Positions 39,816 to 48,089 of a stretch of 64,000 nucleotides of DNA are shown piece after piece (position 1 is the stretch's first letter; each line of letters begins with the position of its first letter). The position numbers were made by a program, and so were the translations under genes. Source of the DNA: Lactobacillus sp. ESL0791 (GTDB taxonomy: Bacteria > Bacillota > Bacilli > Lactobacillales > Lactobacillaceae); the NCBI RefSeq assembly GCF_029433255.1, contig NZ_JAQTHU010000001.1:992001-1056000 (forward strand), read 5' to 3'. The notes beneath the pieces were generated by a model. The model saw nothing but the letters and a program-made list of their open reading frames with translations. It was not told where the DNA came from and ran no database searches.

Positions 39816-40274
39816 TTACTGATTATTTTCTGTTCGGCAAACCAGAACATCATAATTGGCAGTTCGGGTGACATATTCGGTTACGCTGCCGATCAACAAT
39901 CGTTCGACTGCGTTGAGCCCAGTTGCTCCTAAAACAATCAAATCGATGTCATGTTTCTTTGGAAACTCGTGTGCAATGATTGCTTTAGGTGAACCAAATT
40001 CAATTGAGTAATGAACTTCCTTTACACCGGCCTTTTGTGCCTTCTCATAGTACTTTTTCATCTTAACTTCTGCATCACTTGATACCTGTTCCACCATTTC
40101 CGAATCAAAGCTGGAAACATTCTGAAAGGACCGGGTATCAATCACATGTAAGATTTCCAATGTTGCACCGTTTCTTTGGGCAATGCCCACGGATTTATTG
40201 AAGGCTAAATCTGCTTCTTTTGAACCATCAACTGAAACTTGAATGTGTTGGTATTGTTTCAACATTTTAAGCAC
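39816..40274 (-). CDS. Universal stress protein (UspA family)
   Basis: Single UspA domain of 152 residues: start QHIQVSVDGSKEADLAF, ATP-binding GATGLNAVERLLIGSVTEYVTR (G-2x-G-9x-G(S/T) type) at about 117-138, and a C-terminal VLVCR. Such proteins bind ATP and are induced by stress; no specific target is known. RBS AGAGGTG. Stand-alone on the minus strand. Confidence 0.92.
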   Translation of the reverse strand: MLKMLKQYQHIQVSVDGSKEADLAFNKSVGIAQRNGATLEILHVIDTRSFQNVSSFDSEMVEQVSSDAEVKMKKYYEKAQKAGVKEVHYSIEFGSPKAIIAHEFPKKHDIDLIVLGATGLNAVERLLIGSVTEYVTRTANYDVLVCRTENNQ

Positions 40275-40310
40275 CTCTTTCTAGTTTAATTTTACCAAAT
40301 TTATTTGAAT

Positions 40311-40592
40311 TTACTTATTATTTTGATTAATTATTAAGGTAAAAATTAAAATAGTAACGACACTCACAAAAAGAGTAATTAAGTTAACGTATTTATTGAA
40401 TAAAAATAATAGAAAAAAACCCATAACCGCTTCCAAAAAAAGCGCAGTTGCCGTCCAAATTAGGATAATGCTAAAATTGTGCGTTGTTTGAATATTGTAA
40501 ATCAAAAAATGATCATTGCGGTGGTGCCACATATAATAAGAGGTCAAAAGAAGAAGAAAAATAAAAATTCCCATGATTATTTTGATTGCCAT
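40311..40592 (-). CDS. Hypothetical membrane protein (93 aa)
   Basis: Not recognised. Three hydrophobic segments (about residues 3-20, 42-66, 70-88) with a short loop HHRNDHFLIYNIQTTHN between the first two. AT-rich. It begins about 20 nt downstream of a minus-strand terminator that follows the 6S RNA, and probably has its own weak expression. GGAGAATTAG precedes the ATG, supporting it as a real gene. Confidence 0.5.
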   Translation of the reverse strand: MAIKIIMGIFIFLLLLTSYYMWHHRNDHFLIYNIQTTHNFSIILIWTATALFLEAVMGFFLLFLFNKYVNLITLFVSVVTILIFTLIINQNNK

Positions 40593-40607
40593 TCACTAAT
40601 TCTCCAA

Positions 40608-40640
40608 ATAAAAAGAAACGACCTTATAGACCGTTTCTTG
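40608..40640 (-). terminator. Minus-strand terminator downstream of the 6S RNA
   Basis: AAGAAACG (40632-40639 reversed) and CGTTTCTT arms, then T-rich sequence on the minus strand. Confidence 0.7.
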
Positions 40641-40651
40641 CGTATATTTCT

Positions 40652-40844
40652 AAAAAAATCCGAGTTGACTTTACCCAGCATAATGACGCTTGTTGAACCC
40701 GCATAGTTCACAAAATTGAGTTGTAGCGCAGCGAATATGGATCCTGAACTTAACAGTATTCCGATTCGGTAGTTATTTACAAACTCGCACGTCTTTAGTT
40801 TGATCGGTCAACTTTATACATTTAAGCCAGTTGATCAACTCAGA
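40652..40844 (-). ncRNA. ssrS: 6S RNA (SsrS)
   Basis: About 190-nt RNA without a reading frame. The 5' end (minus strand ATCTGAGTTGA) pairs with the 3' end (TCAACTCGGAT), closing a long rod with an open middle, and seven T follow directly. AGTTCA and TGAACT also pair further in. The promoter (-35 TTGACA at 40877-40882, -10 at 40851-40856) is visible. Length, closing stem and position beside rarA fit 6S RNA, which binds housekeeping RNA polymerase; the identity was not confirmed with a covariance model. Confidence 0.6.
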
Positions 40845-40850
40845 TCAATT

Positions 40851-40882
40851 ATTATACTAGCTAAACTTGATTTACTTGTCAA
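40851..40882 (-). promoter_or_regulatory. Promoter of the 6S RNA
   Basis: TTGACA at 40877-40882 and TATAAT at 40851-40856 on the minus strand; the spacer of 20 nt is long. TAGTAT at 40854-40859 gives 17 nt. Confidence 0.6.
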
Positions 40883-40911
40883 GAAACAAAATTATTCTAT
40901 TAGCACTAACT

Positions 40912-42210
40912 TTATTTAAGTCCATCAGCCTGCATTTTGTGCAAGGTCTGGTATTGCTCTTTGAATGCTTTTTCAATTTTGGAATTTCCTTTAGGCAAAA
41001 AATATTGGCTGCCGACCAAGTTATCAGGAAGATATTGCTGCGGCACCCAGTCATTAGGATAGGCATGTGGGTAGATATAGCCTATGCCGTGGCCCAACTT
41101 TTTAGCACCAGAATAATGAGCATCCTTTAAGTTCGCTGGAATTTGGTCAGTCGTTTTTGTTTGAACATCGTTTAGTGCCTTATCAATTGCAGTAATTGCA
41201 CTATTGCTTTTTGGCGAGAGGGCGAGTTCGATTACCGCGTTGGCTAAGGGAATCCTTCCTTCGGGTAAGCCCAAAGTTTGGGCTGCTTGGACGGCGCTAA
41301 AAGCCCGCTGCACAGCAGCGGGGTTAGCTAAGCCGATATCTTCATAGGCAATTACGCTTAGCCGGCGGCAAATTGAAATCAGATCTCCAGATTCCAGCAG
41401 GCGTGCCAAATAATGGAGTGCGGCATCGACGTCAGAACCGCGAATTGATTTTTGAAAAGCAGAAACGAGATCATAGTGACCGTCACCGTGTGCATCAAAG
41501 TTTTGGCTTTTAACCTGAAGCGAGTCTGCCATTTCCTTTTGATGGATTGTTAAATGGGTGGCTTTTTTGTCTGCATCTGCTTCTTCCTGCTTAGTTGATA
41601 AAACCGCCAATTCAAGACCGTTCAGGGTTGCTCGCAGATCACCATTGCCTTTTTCGATTAACAATTTTTCGGCATCAGCAGTTAACTTGACGTGGTATTT
41701 GCCTAGGCCGTTTTCTTCGTCGGTTAATGCCCGAGTGATTGCTTTTTTTGTGTCACTTTCAGCAAGTGGTTTTAATTCGAATATTTGACAGCGGGAGCGG
41801 ATTGCCGGTGAGATTGAAATGTAGGGATTTTCTGTTGTTGCCCCGATTAAAATGATTTGTCCCGATTCAAGAAGCGGCAGAAGGTAATCCTGCTTGGTCT
41901 TGTCTAAACGATGAATTTCATCTAGTAAAAGAATAACCGTCCCGCTCATTTTGCCTTCGGCGGCGACTTGCTCTAGCTGCTTTTTGCTGTCGGTTGCGGC
42001 GTTCAGCATGCGGAATGCATACTTGGTCGAGCCGGCAATTGCACTGGCAATGCTGGTCTTGCCAATTCCGGGCGGCCCGTAAAGAATCATGGATGATAAA
42101 AGTCGCGCCTCAACCATTCGCCGAATAATTTTGCCTGGGCCAATTAGATGCTGCTGACCGACGACTTGTTCAATATTTTGCGGCCGCATCCGGTAAGCTA
42201 GTGGTTTCAT
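40912..42210 (-). CDS. rarA: Replication-associated recombination protein RarA (MgsA)
   Basis: AAA+ ATPase acting at stalled replication forks. Walker A GPPGIGKT near residues 45-52, Walker B LLLDEIHRL near 95, sensor region ATTENPY, and the MgsA C-terminal tetramerisation domain (SGAKKLGHGIGYIYPH...). 432 residues, full length. Its start codon overlaps the stop of yueI in TAATG, so the two are coupled. Confidence 0.95.
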   Translation of the reverse strand: MKPLAYRMRPQNIEQVVGQQHLIGPGKIIRRMVEARLLSSMILYGPPGIGKTSIASAIAGSTKYAFRMLNAATDSKKQLEQVAAEGKMSGTVILLLDEIHRLDKTKQDYLLPLLESGQIILIGATTENPYISISPAIRSRCQIFELKPLAESDTKKAITRALTDEENGLGKYHVKLTADAEKLLIEKGNGDLRATLNGLELAVLSTKQEEADADKKATHLTIHQKEMADSLQVKSQNFDAHGDGHYDLVSAFQKSIRGSDVDAALHYLARLLESGDLISICRRLSVIAYEDIGLANPAAVQRAFSAVQAAQTLGLPEGRIPLANAVIELALSPKSNSAITAIDKALNDVQTKTTDQIPANLKDAHYSGAKKLGHGIGYIYPHAYPNDWVPQQYLPDNLVGSQYFLPKGNSKIEKAFKEQYQTLHKMQADGLK

Positions 42211-42677
42211 TAATTATCTCCGTGCAGGAGACGGTGCCAAAAACCGGTTTTCTTCTGTGGCTGTTCCAGCTGAGTTTTCGGCATTTCCGGAGGATACACT
42301 TGACCAATTTCGATCCGCATTTTATTGATGGCAGCATTTGCGACAACCAAAATGGCGGTATCTTGGTTGCCGGTTTTGGCGGTTTCATTGTTGACAAGGG
42401 TAAAAGGAATATTGTTTTGGCTGCAACTGGCTTCAATTTTTCCTAAAAAGTCGTCAGCACTCATTTTGCCGTTAATTAAAATCGTGTAGCCGCGATAATC
42501 CAGTATGTGGTCTAAAAATAAGCGGGTTAAATTAGGATCCTTTACCTCACTGTTATTCATCCGCAACAAAACCCGTTCACGCAGTGAGCCTAAATATTGT
42601 CTCCGTTCATCTGGTTTAGTCTGCGGCGTAATGCCTTGAGCTGCATTTTCAACGCGCGTATTTAAATCTTCAGTCAT
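42210..42677 (-). CDS. yueI: YueI family protein (DUF1694)
   Basis: 155-residue soluble protein of the DUF1694/YueI family, recognised by RRQYLGSLRERVLLRM and the DYRGYTILINGKM region. The function is unknown. It lies upstream of rarA on the same strand with a one-base stop/start overlap. The C-terminal 25 residues are Pro/Gln/Lys-rich and probably disordered. Confidence 0.82.
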   Translation of the reverse strand: MTEDLNTRVENAAQGITPQTKPDERRQYLGSLRERVLLRMNNSEVKDPNLTRLFLDHILDYRGYTILINGKMSADDFLGKIEASCSQNNIPFTLVNNETAKTGNQDTAILVVANAAINKMRIEIGQVYPPEMPKTQLEQPQKKTGFWHRLLHGDN

Positions 42678-42697
42678 TATTTTTACCTTTCAAGTAC

Positions 42698-42732
42698 AAA
42701 AAAGCTCCTTCCCCAAAAGGGAGAGGAGTTTT
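42698..42732 (-). terminator. Terminator of rpsD
   Basis: Minus-strand stem AACTCCT...AGGAGCTT with inner TCCC/GGG(A) pairs and a T-run; it also lies just before the yueI start. Confidence 0.8.
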
Positions 42733-42747
42733 AAATAAACAAAGAAA

Positions 42748-43359
42748 TTAAAGTAACTTGTTGTAGTATTCAACTACAAGAGCTTCGTTAATTTCTGGTT
42801 CCATTTCGTCACGTTCTGGTAACCTAACAAGTGAACCTTCCAGCTTGTTGTCATCAAAAACAACAAATGATGGCCGAGCAGTCACTGCATCCAGTGCATC
42901 TTTAACTTGCTGCAGGTTCTTGGATCTTTCTTTCAAACCGATAACTTGGCCGACACTAACTTCGTAGGAAGGAATGTCGACACGTTTGCCGTCAACAGTA
43001 ATGTGACCATGGTTAACAAGTTGTCTAGCCTGATCCCTAGTTGTTGCCAAACCGAGACGATAAACTAAGTTGTCTAAGCGGCGCTCAAGTAAAATCATGA
43101 AGTTAACACCATGCTCACCTTCACGAATTTTGCCGGCACGTTTGAACAAAGTTCTGAATTGTCGTTCATTTAAACCGTACATCCAGCGCAACTTCTGCTT
43201 TTCGTGCAATTGCTCGCCGTATTCGGATAAACGACCGCGGCTGTTCGGACCATGTTGACCAGGAGCGTAGTTACGACGGCTAAGTTCCTTGCCTGTACCT
43301 GAAAGGGAAATACCCAATCTTCTTGAACGTTTCCAACTTGGACCTGTATATCTTGACAT
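42748..43359 (-). CDS. rpsD: 30S ribosomal protein S4
   Basis: Primary 16S-rRNA-binding protein of the small subunit. N-terminal [15 protein letters not shown], then the S4 RNA-binding domain [39 protein letters not shown] (about 93-135). 203 residues from the ATG at 43359, with GGAGG upstream; the frame could extend to 43449 but that stretch is the structured leader. The N-terminus does not show a Cys zinc motif, as in other zinc-free S4 proteins. Confidence 0.97.
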   Translation of the reverse strand: MSRYTGPSWKRSRRLGISLSGTGKELSRRNYAPGQHGPNSRGRLSEYGEQLHEKQKLRWMYGLNERQFRTLFKRAGKIREGEHGVNFMILLERRLDNLVYRLGLATTRDQARQLVNHGHITVDGKRVDIPSYEVSVGQVIGLKERSKNLQQVKDALDAVTARPSFVVFDDNKLEGSLVRLPERDEMEPEINEALVVEYYNKLL

Positions 43360-43520
43360 AAAAAATCCTCCAATAAAATCTGATAACAGTTTTTGGAGTA
43401 AAATATCACATATAGATTCAACATTCGTGCATCTCAATTTTACTTTCACCCGTTGCAGCGTGGGTTACTCATTCACTATCAGCGTATTAAGATGTTGACG
43501 TTCTTGTCATCTATAGCTGC
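43360..43520 (-). promoter_or_regulatory. Probable rpsD (S4) autoregulatory leader RNA
   Basis: On the minus strand TATAGAT (43509-43515) pairs with ATCTATA (43411-43417), inside it TCAACAT (43492-43498) pairs with ATGTTGA (43418-43424), and an inner hairpin ACCC-GGGT occupies 43448-43465. This nested structure before rpsD agrees with the S4-binding leaders of Firmicutes, by which excess S4 represses its own gene. Not checked against a model. Confidence 0.55.
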
Positions 43521-43609
43521 AAATATTTTACACGAACTACATTATATAAAGTCAGCGAAAATAAAGCAAGAAAAAGATGGGTTTTCGTCCTCTTTTTATG
43601 ACTATTTGG

Positions 43610-43615
43610 TATAAT
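43610..43615 (+). promoter_or_regulatory. Extended -10 element of ezrA
   Basis: TGGTATAAT ending at 43615, 25 nt before the ezrA start; divergent from the rpsD promoter region. Confidence 0.5.
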
Positions 43616-43639
43616 TGTGATAGTTGTGGAGGAAAAGGT

Positions 43640-45355
43640 ATGTCATCAATTCAAACCCTCGTCGTTATTGCCCTGGTTTTATTAGTTACGTCTCTTGTTA
43701 TTTTTATGCTTATCATGAATAAGCGGCAAGTCAATGAAATTATAGCAGTCGACAATACAGTAAATAAAATAATGGCGATGCGTCTTGAAGAAGACATTGC
43801 CCGGCTGAAAAAAATGGACTTAGCGGGTGAAAGCCTGATTACTTTGAAAACATGGCAGAAGAGCTATCAGGAAACGGCAAAGAAAAAGCTGCCTGACGTT
43901 AAGCAGCTGCTTAGACAGGCTGCTGAAGATAATTCACGCTACCGTTTATTTAAGGCTCGAAAAAATATTAAACAGGCACATGAAATTATTAAGCCGACTT
44001 TTGAAGATGCAAAGAACACCAAAGCAGTTTTTACCGATCTGCTTGAATCTAACCGGGAAAATCAACAGCAGTATGATGCTTTAAGTGGGGAATATCAACA
44101 GGTACGTAAAAGCATTTTGGCAACCTCATTTGATTTTGGTTCGGCGCTAGATAAGTTAGAAAATGAGTTAAGTTCGCTGGAAGGTGATTTTGTCGAAGCC
44201 AAGAATTTGTCGGCACAGGGGGACCATGTCGAAGCTAAGCGGGTTTTATCGAAAATCAAAAACGATTTAACCAAACTCCAGGAAAAACTACCGAAGTTAA
44301 AACAGGCTGAGCGACAGCTGGAAGTGATTTTTCAAGAACAATTATCAGAACTGTCTGCTGCATATAAAAAAATGGTGGCAGAAAAATATTATGTTGCACA
44401 AATTAATGTTTTAGATGAGATTAAAAAGATTCATGACCAAATTGAGGGCACTAAACACTTTTTAACGGAACTTGATGTTGAAGAAATTGAACAGCGAAAT
44501 GCAAAAATCAAAAAGGAAATTGCTAACCTGTATGATGTTCTGGCTAAGGAATATCAGGCGCGCCCGTTTGTTGAGGAAAATCAAAGTAAAATTTTAACTT
44601 TGATTGCCCATGAACAGGTCGAAGCCAAGAATCTGCTGCAAAAGCTGCGGCATATCGATGAAAGTTATGAGTTAACCCACGGAGAACTTGAGACAAGCAA
44701 GAAATTAGTTAGCGAAATTAATGATATGAATCGTCAGTATACGGTGGATTCGCAGAATATTGCTGATGGCAAAGCAGTATACTCGGAGATTAAGAATTCT
44801 TGGCTGGCGATGCTTGAACGCTTGCACCAAATTGATGACGAACAGAAAAAAATGGCGGATGATGTTGATGGTCTGTATGATGCGGAAAACGTTGCCGACG
44901 ATTCAATTAAGCGCTTTAAGCAGGAAGTAGCACTTGTTTACCGTCGCCTTGAGCGGCGCAATTTGCCTGGCAAGCCTGATGCGTTTATTCAGCTGTATAC
45001 CCTAGTTGTTAATGAAATTAGTCACATCAGCGAGGAATTGAATCGGGTACGAATTAATATGGAAAAAATTTCTGATGAACTGATTCAAATTTCTGATGAT
45101 GTTGACCGTTTAAAGCGTGAGGCTGATGATATTATTAATTCGGCTAATTTGGTTGAGTTAACGGTCCAGTATGCGAATAAGTATCCCAATAATGACACAA
45201 TTAAAAAAGCTAAAAAGAAGACAATGCAATTATATGGTCAAGACTATCTGTATAAAGAAGCCTTGGATACAATTGCAACAGCGATAGAAAAGGTAGAACC
45301 GGGAGCTTACCAGCGTCTGGAAAATCTTTACTACAGCGAAAAAAATCAAAAATAA
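43640..45355 (+). CDS. ezrA: Septation ring formation regulator EzrA
   Basis: Membrane-anchored inhibitor and organiser of FtsZ rings. One N-terminal helix (residues about 4-23) is followed by about 540 residues of predicted coiled coil with spectrin-like repeats. 571 residues from the ATG at 43640, which has GGAGG; the frame extends to 43577 but that part contains the promoter. Divergently oriented from rpsD. Confidence 0.9.
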   Translation: MSSIQTLVVIALVLLVTSLVIFMLIMNKRQVNEIIAVDNTVNKIMAMRLEEDIARLKKMDLAGESLITLKTWQKSYQETAKKKLPDVKQLLRQAAEDNSRYRLFKARKNIKQAHEIIKPTFEDAKNTKAVFTDLLESNRENQQQYDALSGEYQQVRKSILATSFDFGSALDKLENELSSLEGDFVEAKNLSAQGDHVEAKRVLSKIKNDLTKLQEKLPKLKQAERQLEVIFQEQLSELSAAYKKMVAEKYYVAQINVLDEIKKIHDQIEGTKHFLTELDVEEIEQRNAKIKKEIANLYDVLAKEYQARPFVEENQSKILTLIAHEQVEAKNLLQKLRHIDESYELTHGELETSKKLVSEINDMNRQYTVDSQNIADGKAVYSEIKNSWLAMLERLHQIDDEQKKMADDVDGLYDAENVADDSIKRFKQEVALVYRRLERRNLPGKPDAFIQLYTLVVNEISHISEELNRVRINMEKISDELIQISDDVDRLKREADDIINSANLVELTVQYANKYPNNDTIKKAKKKTMQLYGQDYLYKEALDTIATAIEKVEPGAYQRLENLYYSEKNQK

Positions 45356-45447
45356 TTGAAGCAAGGTTGTAACTAGGTTAAACTTGTTAGGTTATTAAAG
45401 GCGGTCAGGTAATGTTTGACCGTCTTTTTGAAGGAAAGGACAAATTT

Positions 45448-46605
45448 GTGATTTATTTTGATAATAGTGCAACCACGAAAATTGATCCGGCAGTTTTAAA
45501 AACTTATGAGACAGTGGCAGAAGATATTTGGGCCAATCCCTCAAGTCTGCATAAGCTTGGTGACCGTTCACACCAGATGCTGGAGGCTTCGCGTAAGCAG
45601 ATTGCCCAGCTTCTTGGCACAAAACAGGATGAAATCTTTTTTACTTCGGGTGGTACTGAAGCCAATAACTGGGCAATTAAGGGTACTGCTATTCAAAAGC
45701 GGGAATTTGGTAAGCACTTGATTACTTCCAGCGTTGAACATGCCTCGGTTGCTAATGCCTTCACGGCTTTAGAAAATCTCGGTTTTCGTGTGACGCGGCT
45801 GCCAGTTGATAAGGAAGGGCGTGTCAGCGTAAGCGATCTGCGTAATGCGCTTGATTCTGAAACAACCTTAGTTTCTGTGATGGGTGTTAATAATGAAATT
45901 GGGACAATTCAGCCAATTGCGGAAATCAGCGATTTGCTTGAAAACTACCCGACAATTCAATTTCACGTTGATAATGTTCAGGCACTTGGGAAAAATATTT
46001 GGCCACGGGTTTTTACCCCACGGGTTGATTTATCAAGTCTTTCGGCACATAAGTTTCATGCACCGCGCGGTATTGGCCTTCTTTATAAAAAAGAGGGAAA
46101 AATGATCACCCCATTGCATGATGGTGGTGGGCAAGAAAAGGGGCTGCGCTCCGGTACGGAAAATTTGCCGGCAATTGCAGGTATGGCCAAGGCTATTCGG
46201 CTTTTACTTAATGATGAAGCGGAAAAAGCAGACAAGGAGGCCGCAATTAAGGCGAAAATTGTGCAATACTTGCAGGATAAACCGGGAATTAAGATTTTTT
46301 CTCCGGTTAATACCGGCTTTGCGCCACATATTCTATGTTTTGCCTTGGAAGGAATTCGCGGTGAAACTTTGGTTCATACCCTTGAAGAGCAGGAAATCTA
46401 TGTTTCAACCACTTCTGCCTGTGCCTCAACCAAGGTGGATGAGGCAAGTACATTAGTTGCCATGCGTGTTGCTGACAAGGTTGCCACGAGTGCAATCCGT
46501 CTTAGTTTTGATGAGAGCAATACACTGGAAGAAGCCGACCAATTTATTGCGGTTTTTGACAAAATTTACCGTCATTTTGCTAAAGTAAATCATTTAGGAG
46601 AATAA
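45448..46605 (+). CDS. Cysteine desulfurase (IscS/NifS type)
   Basis: PLP enzyme moving sulfur from cysteine to a carrier. PLP Lys lies in SSLSAHKFHAPRG (about residue 200), the N-terminus MIYFDNSATTKIDP is typical, and the reactive Cys is in STTSACAST near residue 320. 385 residues from GTG 45448 after AAGGAAAGGA. It is directly followed by thiI (7-nt gap), so it very likely supplies sulfur for tRNA 4-thiouridine, like NifZ of Bacillus. Confidence 0.93.
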   Translation: MIYFDNSATTKIDPAVLKTYETVAEDIWANPSSLHKLGDRSHQMLEASRKQIAQLLGTKQDEIFFTSGGTEANNWAIKGTAIQKREFGKHLITSSVEHASVANAFTALENLGFRVTRLPVDKEGRVSVSDLRNALDSETTLVSVMGVNNEIGTIQPIAEISDLLENYPTIQFHVDNVQALGKNIWPRVFTPRVDLSSLSAHKFHAPRGIGLLYKKEGKMITPLHDGGGQEKGLRSGTENLPAIAGMAKAIRLLLNDEAEKADKEAAIKAKIVQYLQDKPGIKIFSPVNTGFAPHILCFALEGIRGETLVHTLEEQEIYVSTTSACASTKVDEASTLVAMRVADKVATSAIRLSFDESNTLEEADQFIAVFDKIYRHFAKVNHLGE

Positions 46606-46611
46606 AATTTA

Positions 46612-47829
46612 ATGAAATATACAGAAATAATGATCCGTTACGGTGAATTATCAACTAAGGGGAAAAATCGCAAAGATTTTATTGGCCGGCTTGCCGGTAA
46701 CGTTACCAAAGTACTGCGTGATTTTCCCGAGGTTGAAATTCATCCTAAACATGATCGCTTGCATGTTATTTTGAATGGGGCGCCGTTCACAGAAATTGAT
46801 CAGCGGCTTAAAAAGGTATTTGGCATTCAAACGTATTCGCCGACAGTCAAGGTTGCTAAAACCTTAGCGGACATTGAGAAAACTTCTCTGGAATTAATGC
46901 AGGCAACCTTTAAAAAGGGCATGACCTTTAAGGTGAATACCAAGCGTAGTGATCATCATTTTGAATATGATACTAATGAGCTTAACTCATTAGTTGGGGA
47001 TTATCTTTTTACCAACATGGATAGCTTAAAGGTGGAAATGAAGCACCCGGATCTGGTTTTGCGAATTGAGGTTAGACAAGATGCCATTTATCTTTCCAAT
47101 CAGTTGCTTCACGGTGCTGGCGGGATGCCGGTAGGTACTGGTGGTCGTGCGGTGATGATGCTTTCTGGTGGGATTGATTCACCGGTTGCTTCATACCTTG
47201 CCTTAAAGCGCGGCGTTGACATTGAAATGGTTCATTTTTATAGCCCGCCATATACAACGGAAAAGGCAATGGCAAAGGCAAAAGAATTAACCGCAATTTT
47301 AGCTAGTTATTCAGGAAGAATTAACTTTATTGCTGTCCCGTTTGCGGAGATTCAGGAAACAATAAAAGAAAAAGTTCCAGAAGGTTATCTGATGACGGTT
47401 CAACGGCGCTTTATGCTGCGCTTAGCAGATGAGATTCGGGCTAAACGGAATGAATTAGCAATTTTTAATGGTGAGTCTGTCGGCCAGGTAGCATCGCAAA
47501 CACTAGAGTCAATGTTTGCGATTAATGATGTCACAACCACGCCAGTGGTGCGCCCCGTGGCAACAATGGATAAAACGGAAATTATTGCCCTAGCAGAAAA
47601 AATTGGCACGTTTGCTTTATCGATCCAGCCGTTTGAAGACTGTTGCACTATTTTTGCTCCGCCGCGGCCGAAAACTAAACCAAAGGTAGATAAGGTAAGA
47701 GAGTATGAAGAACGATTAGATGTGGCCGGTCTGATTCAGCGTGCTTTAGACGGAATCAAGATTACTGCAATCCGTCCCGGAGAAAAGTTTTTGGATAAGC
47801 AAATGGAAGAAGATACTGCGCTGCTTTAA
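46612..47829 (+). CDS. thiI: tRNA sulfurtransferase ThiI
   Basis: Makes 4-thiouridine at tRNA position 8. Ferredoxin-like and THUMP domains occupy residues about 1-165, then the PP-loop ATPase with [15 protein letters not shown] (about 183-197) and FEDCCTIF near 345. 405 residues: like other Firmicute ThiI it lacks the C-terminal rhodanese domain, which is why a dedicated cysteine desulfurase is needed. RBS TAGGAGAAT. Confidence 0.95.
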   Translation: MKYTEIMIRYGELSTKGKNRKDFIGRLAGNVTKVLRDFPEVEIHPKHDRLHVILNGAPFTEIDQRLKKVFGIQTYSPTVKVAKTLADIEKTSLELMQATFKKGMTFKVNTKRSDHHFEYDTNELNSLVGDYLFTNMDSLKVEMKHPDLVLRIEVRQDAIYLSNQLLHGAGGMPVGTGGRAVMMLSGGIDSPVASYLALKRGVDIEMVHFYSPPYTTEKAMAKAKELTAILASYSGRINFIAVPFAEIQETIKEKVPEGYLMTVQRRFMLRLADEIRAKRNELAIFNGESVGQVASQTLESMFAINDVTTTPVVRPVATMDKTEIIALAEKIGTFALSIQPFEDCCTIFAPPRPKTKPKVDKVREYEERLDVAGLIQRALDGIKITAIRPGEKFLDKQMEEDTALL

Positions 47830-47838
47830 AAATTGTGC

Positions 47839-47844
47839 TATAAT
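47839..47844 (+). promoter_or_regulatory. -10 element of the valS leader
   Basis: TGCTATAAT, an extended -10, ending at 47844; a clear -35 is not seen. Confidence 0.5.
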
Positions 47845-47850
47845 GCTTGC

Positions 47851-48076
47851 AAAGTGATAGTCAAGAGGTATTAACTTTATTAACAGAGAAAGGCCATACT
47901 GCTGAAAGGCTGAAAGTTAATTAGTAGCTTGATTAAATGGTTGGCTGAACTAATAGTAAGCCAGTTCGGAATTTGAGCACCGTTACCGCCTTTTAAGTGA
48001 AGTACTTTGTACTTAATGTAGGTGGTACCGCGGTTAGTAAATCGTCCCAGACAATTTGTCTGGGACTTTTTTTATT
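47851..48076 (+). promoter_or_regulatory. T-box riboswitch controlling valS
   Basis: Stem I: TAGTCAAG pairs with CTTGATTA, enclosing ATTAACTTT/AAAGTTAAT. In the internal loop the triplet GTA at 47924-47926, followed by G, is a candidate specifier for valine. The T-box core GGTGGTACCGCGG is at 48021-48033, with TGGT at 48023-48026 to pair with uncharged tRNA 3' ends. It ends with a terminator hairpin. Uncharged tRNA-Val should switch on valS. Confidence 0.9.
48044..48073 (+). terminator. T-box-controlled terminator
   Basis: GTCCCAGAC with GTCTGGGAC and seven T. Confidence 0.92.
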
Positions 48077-48089
48077 GGAGGAAAAGTTA

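Noticed and set aside
43360..43449. N-terminal extension of ribosomal protein S4
   Set aside because: The stretch is a base-paired leader, there is no RBS at 43449, and S4 proteins begin at the SRYTGP segment.
47997..48089. N-terminal extension of valyl-tRNA synthetase
   Set aside because: It would translate the T-box and its terminator. The ATG at 48090 has a strong RBS and gives the normal length.
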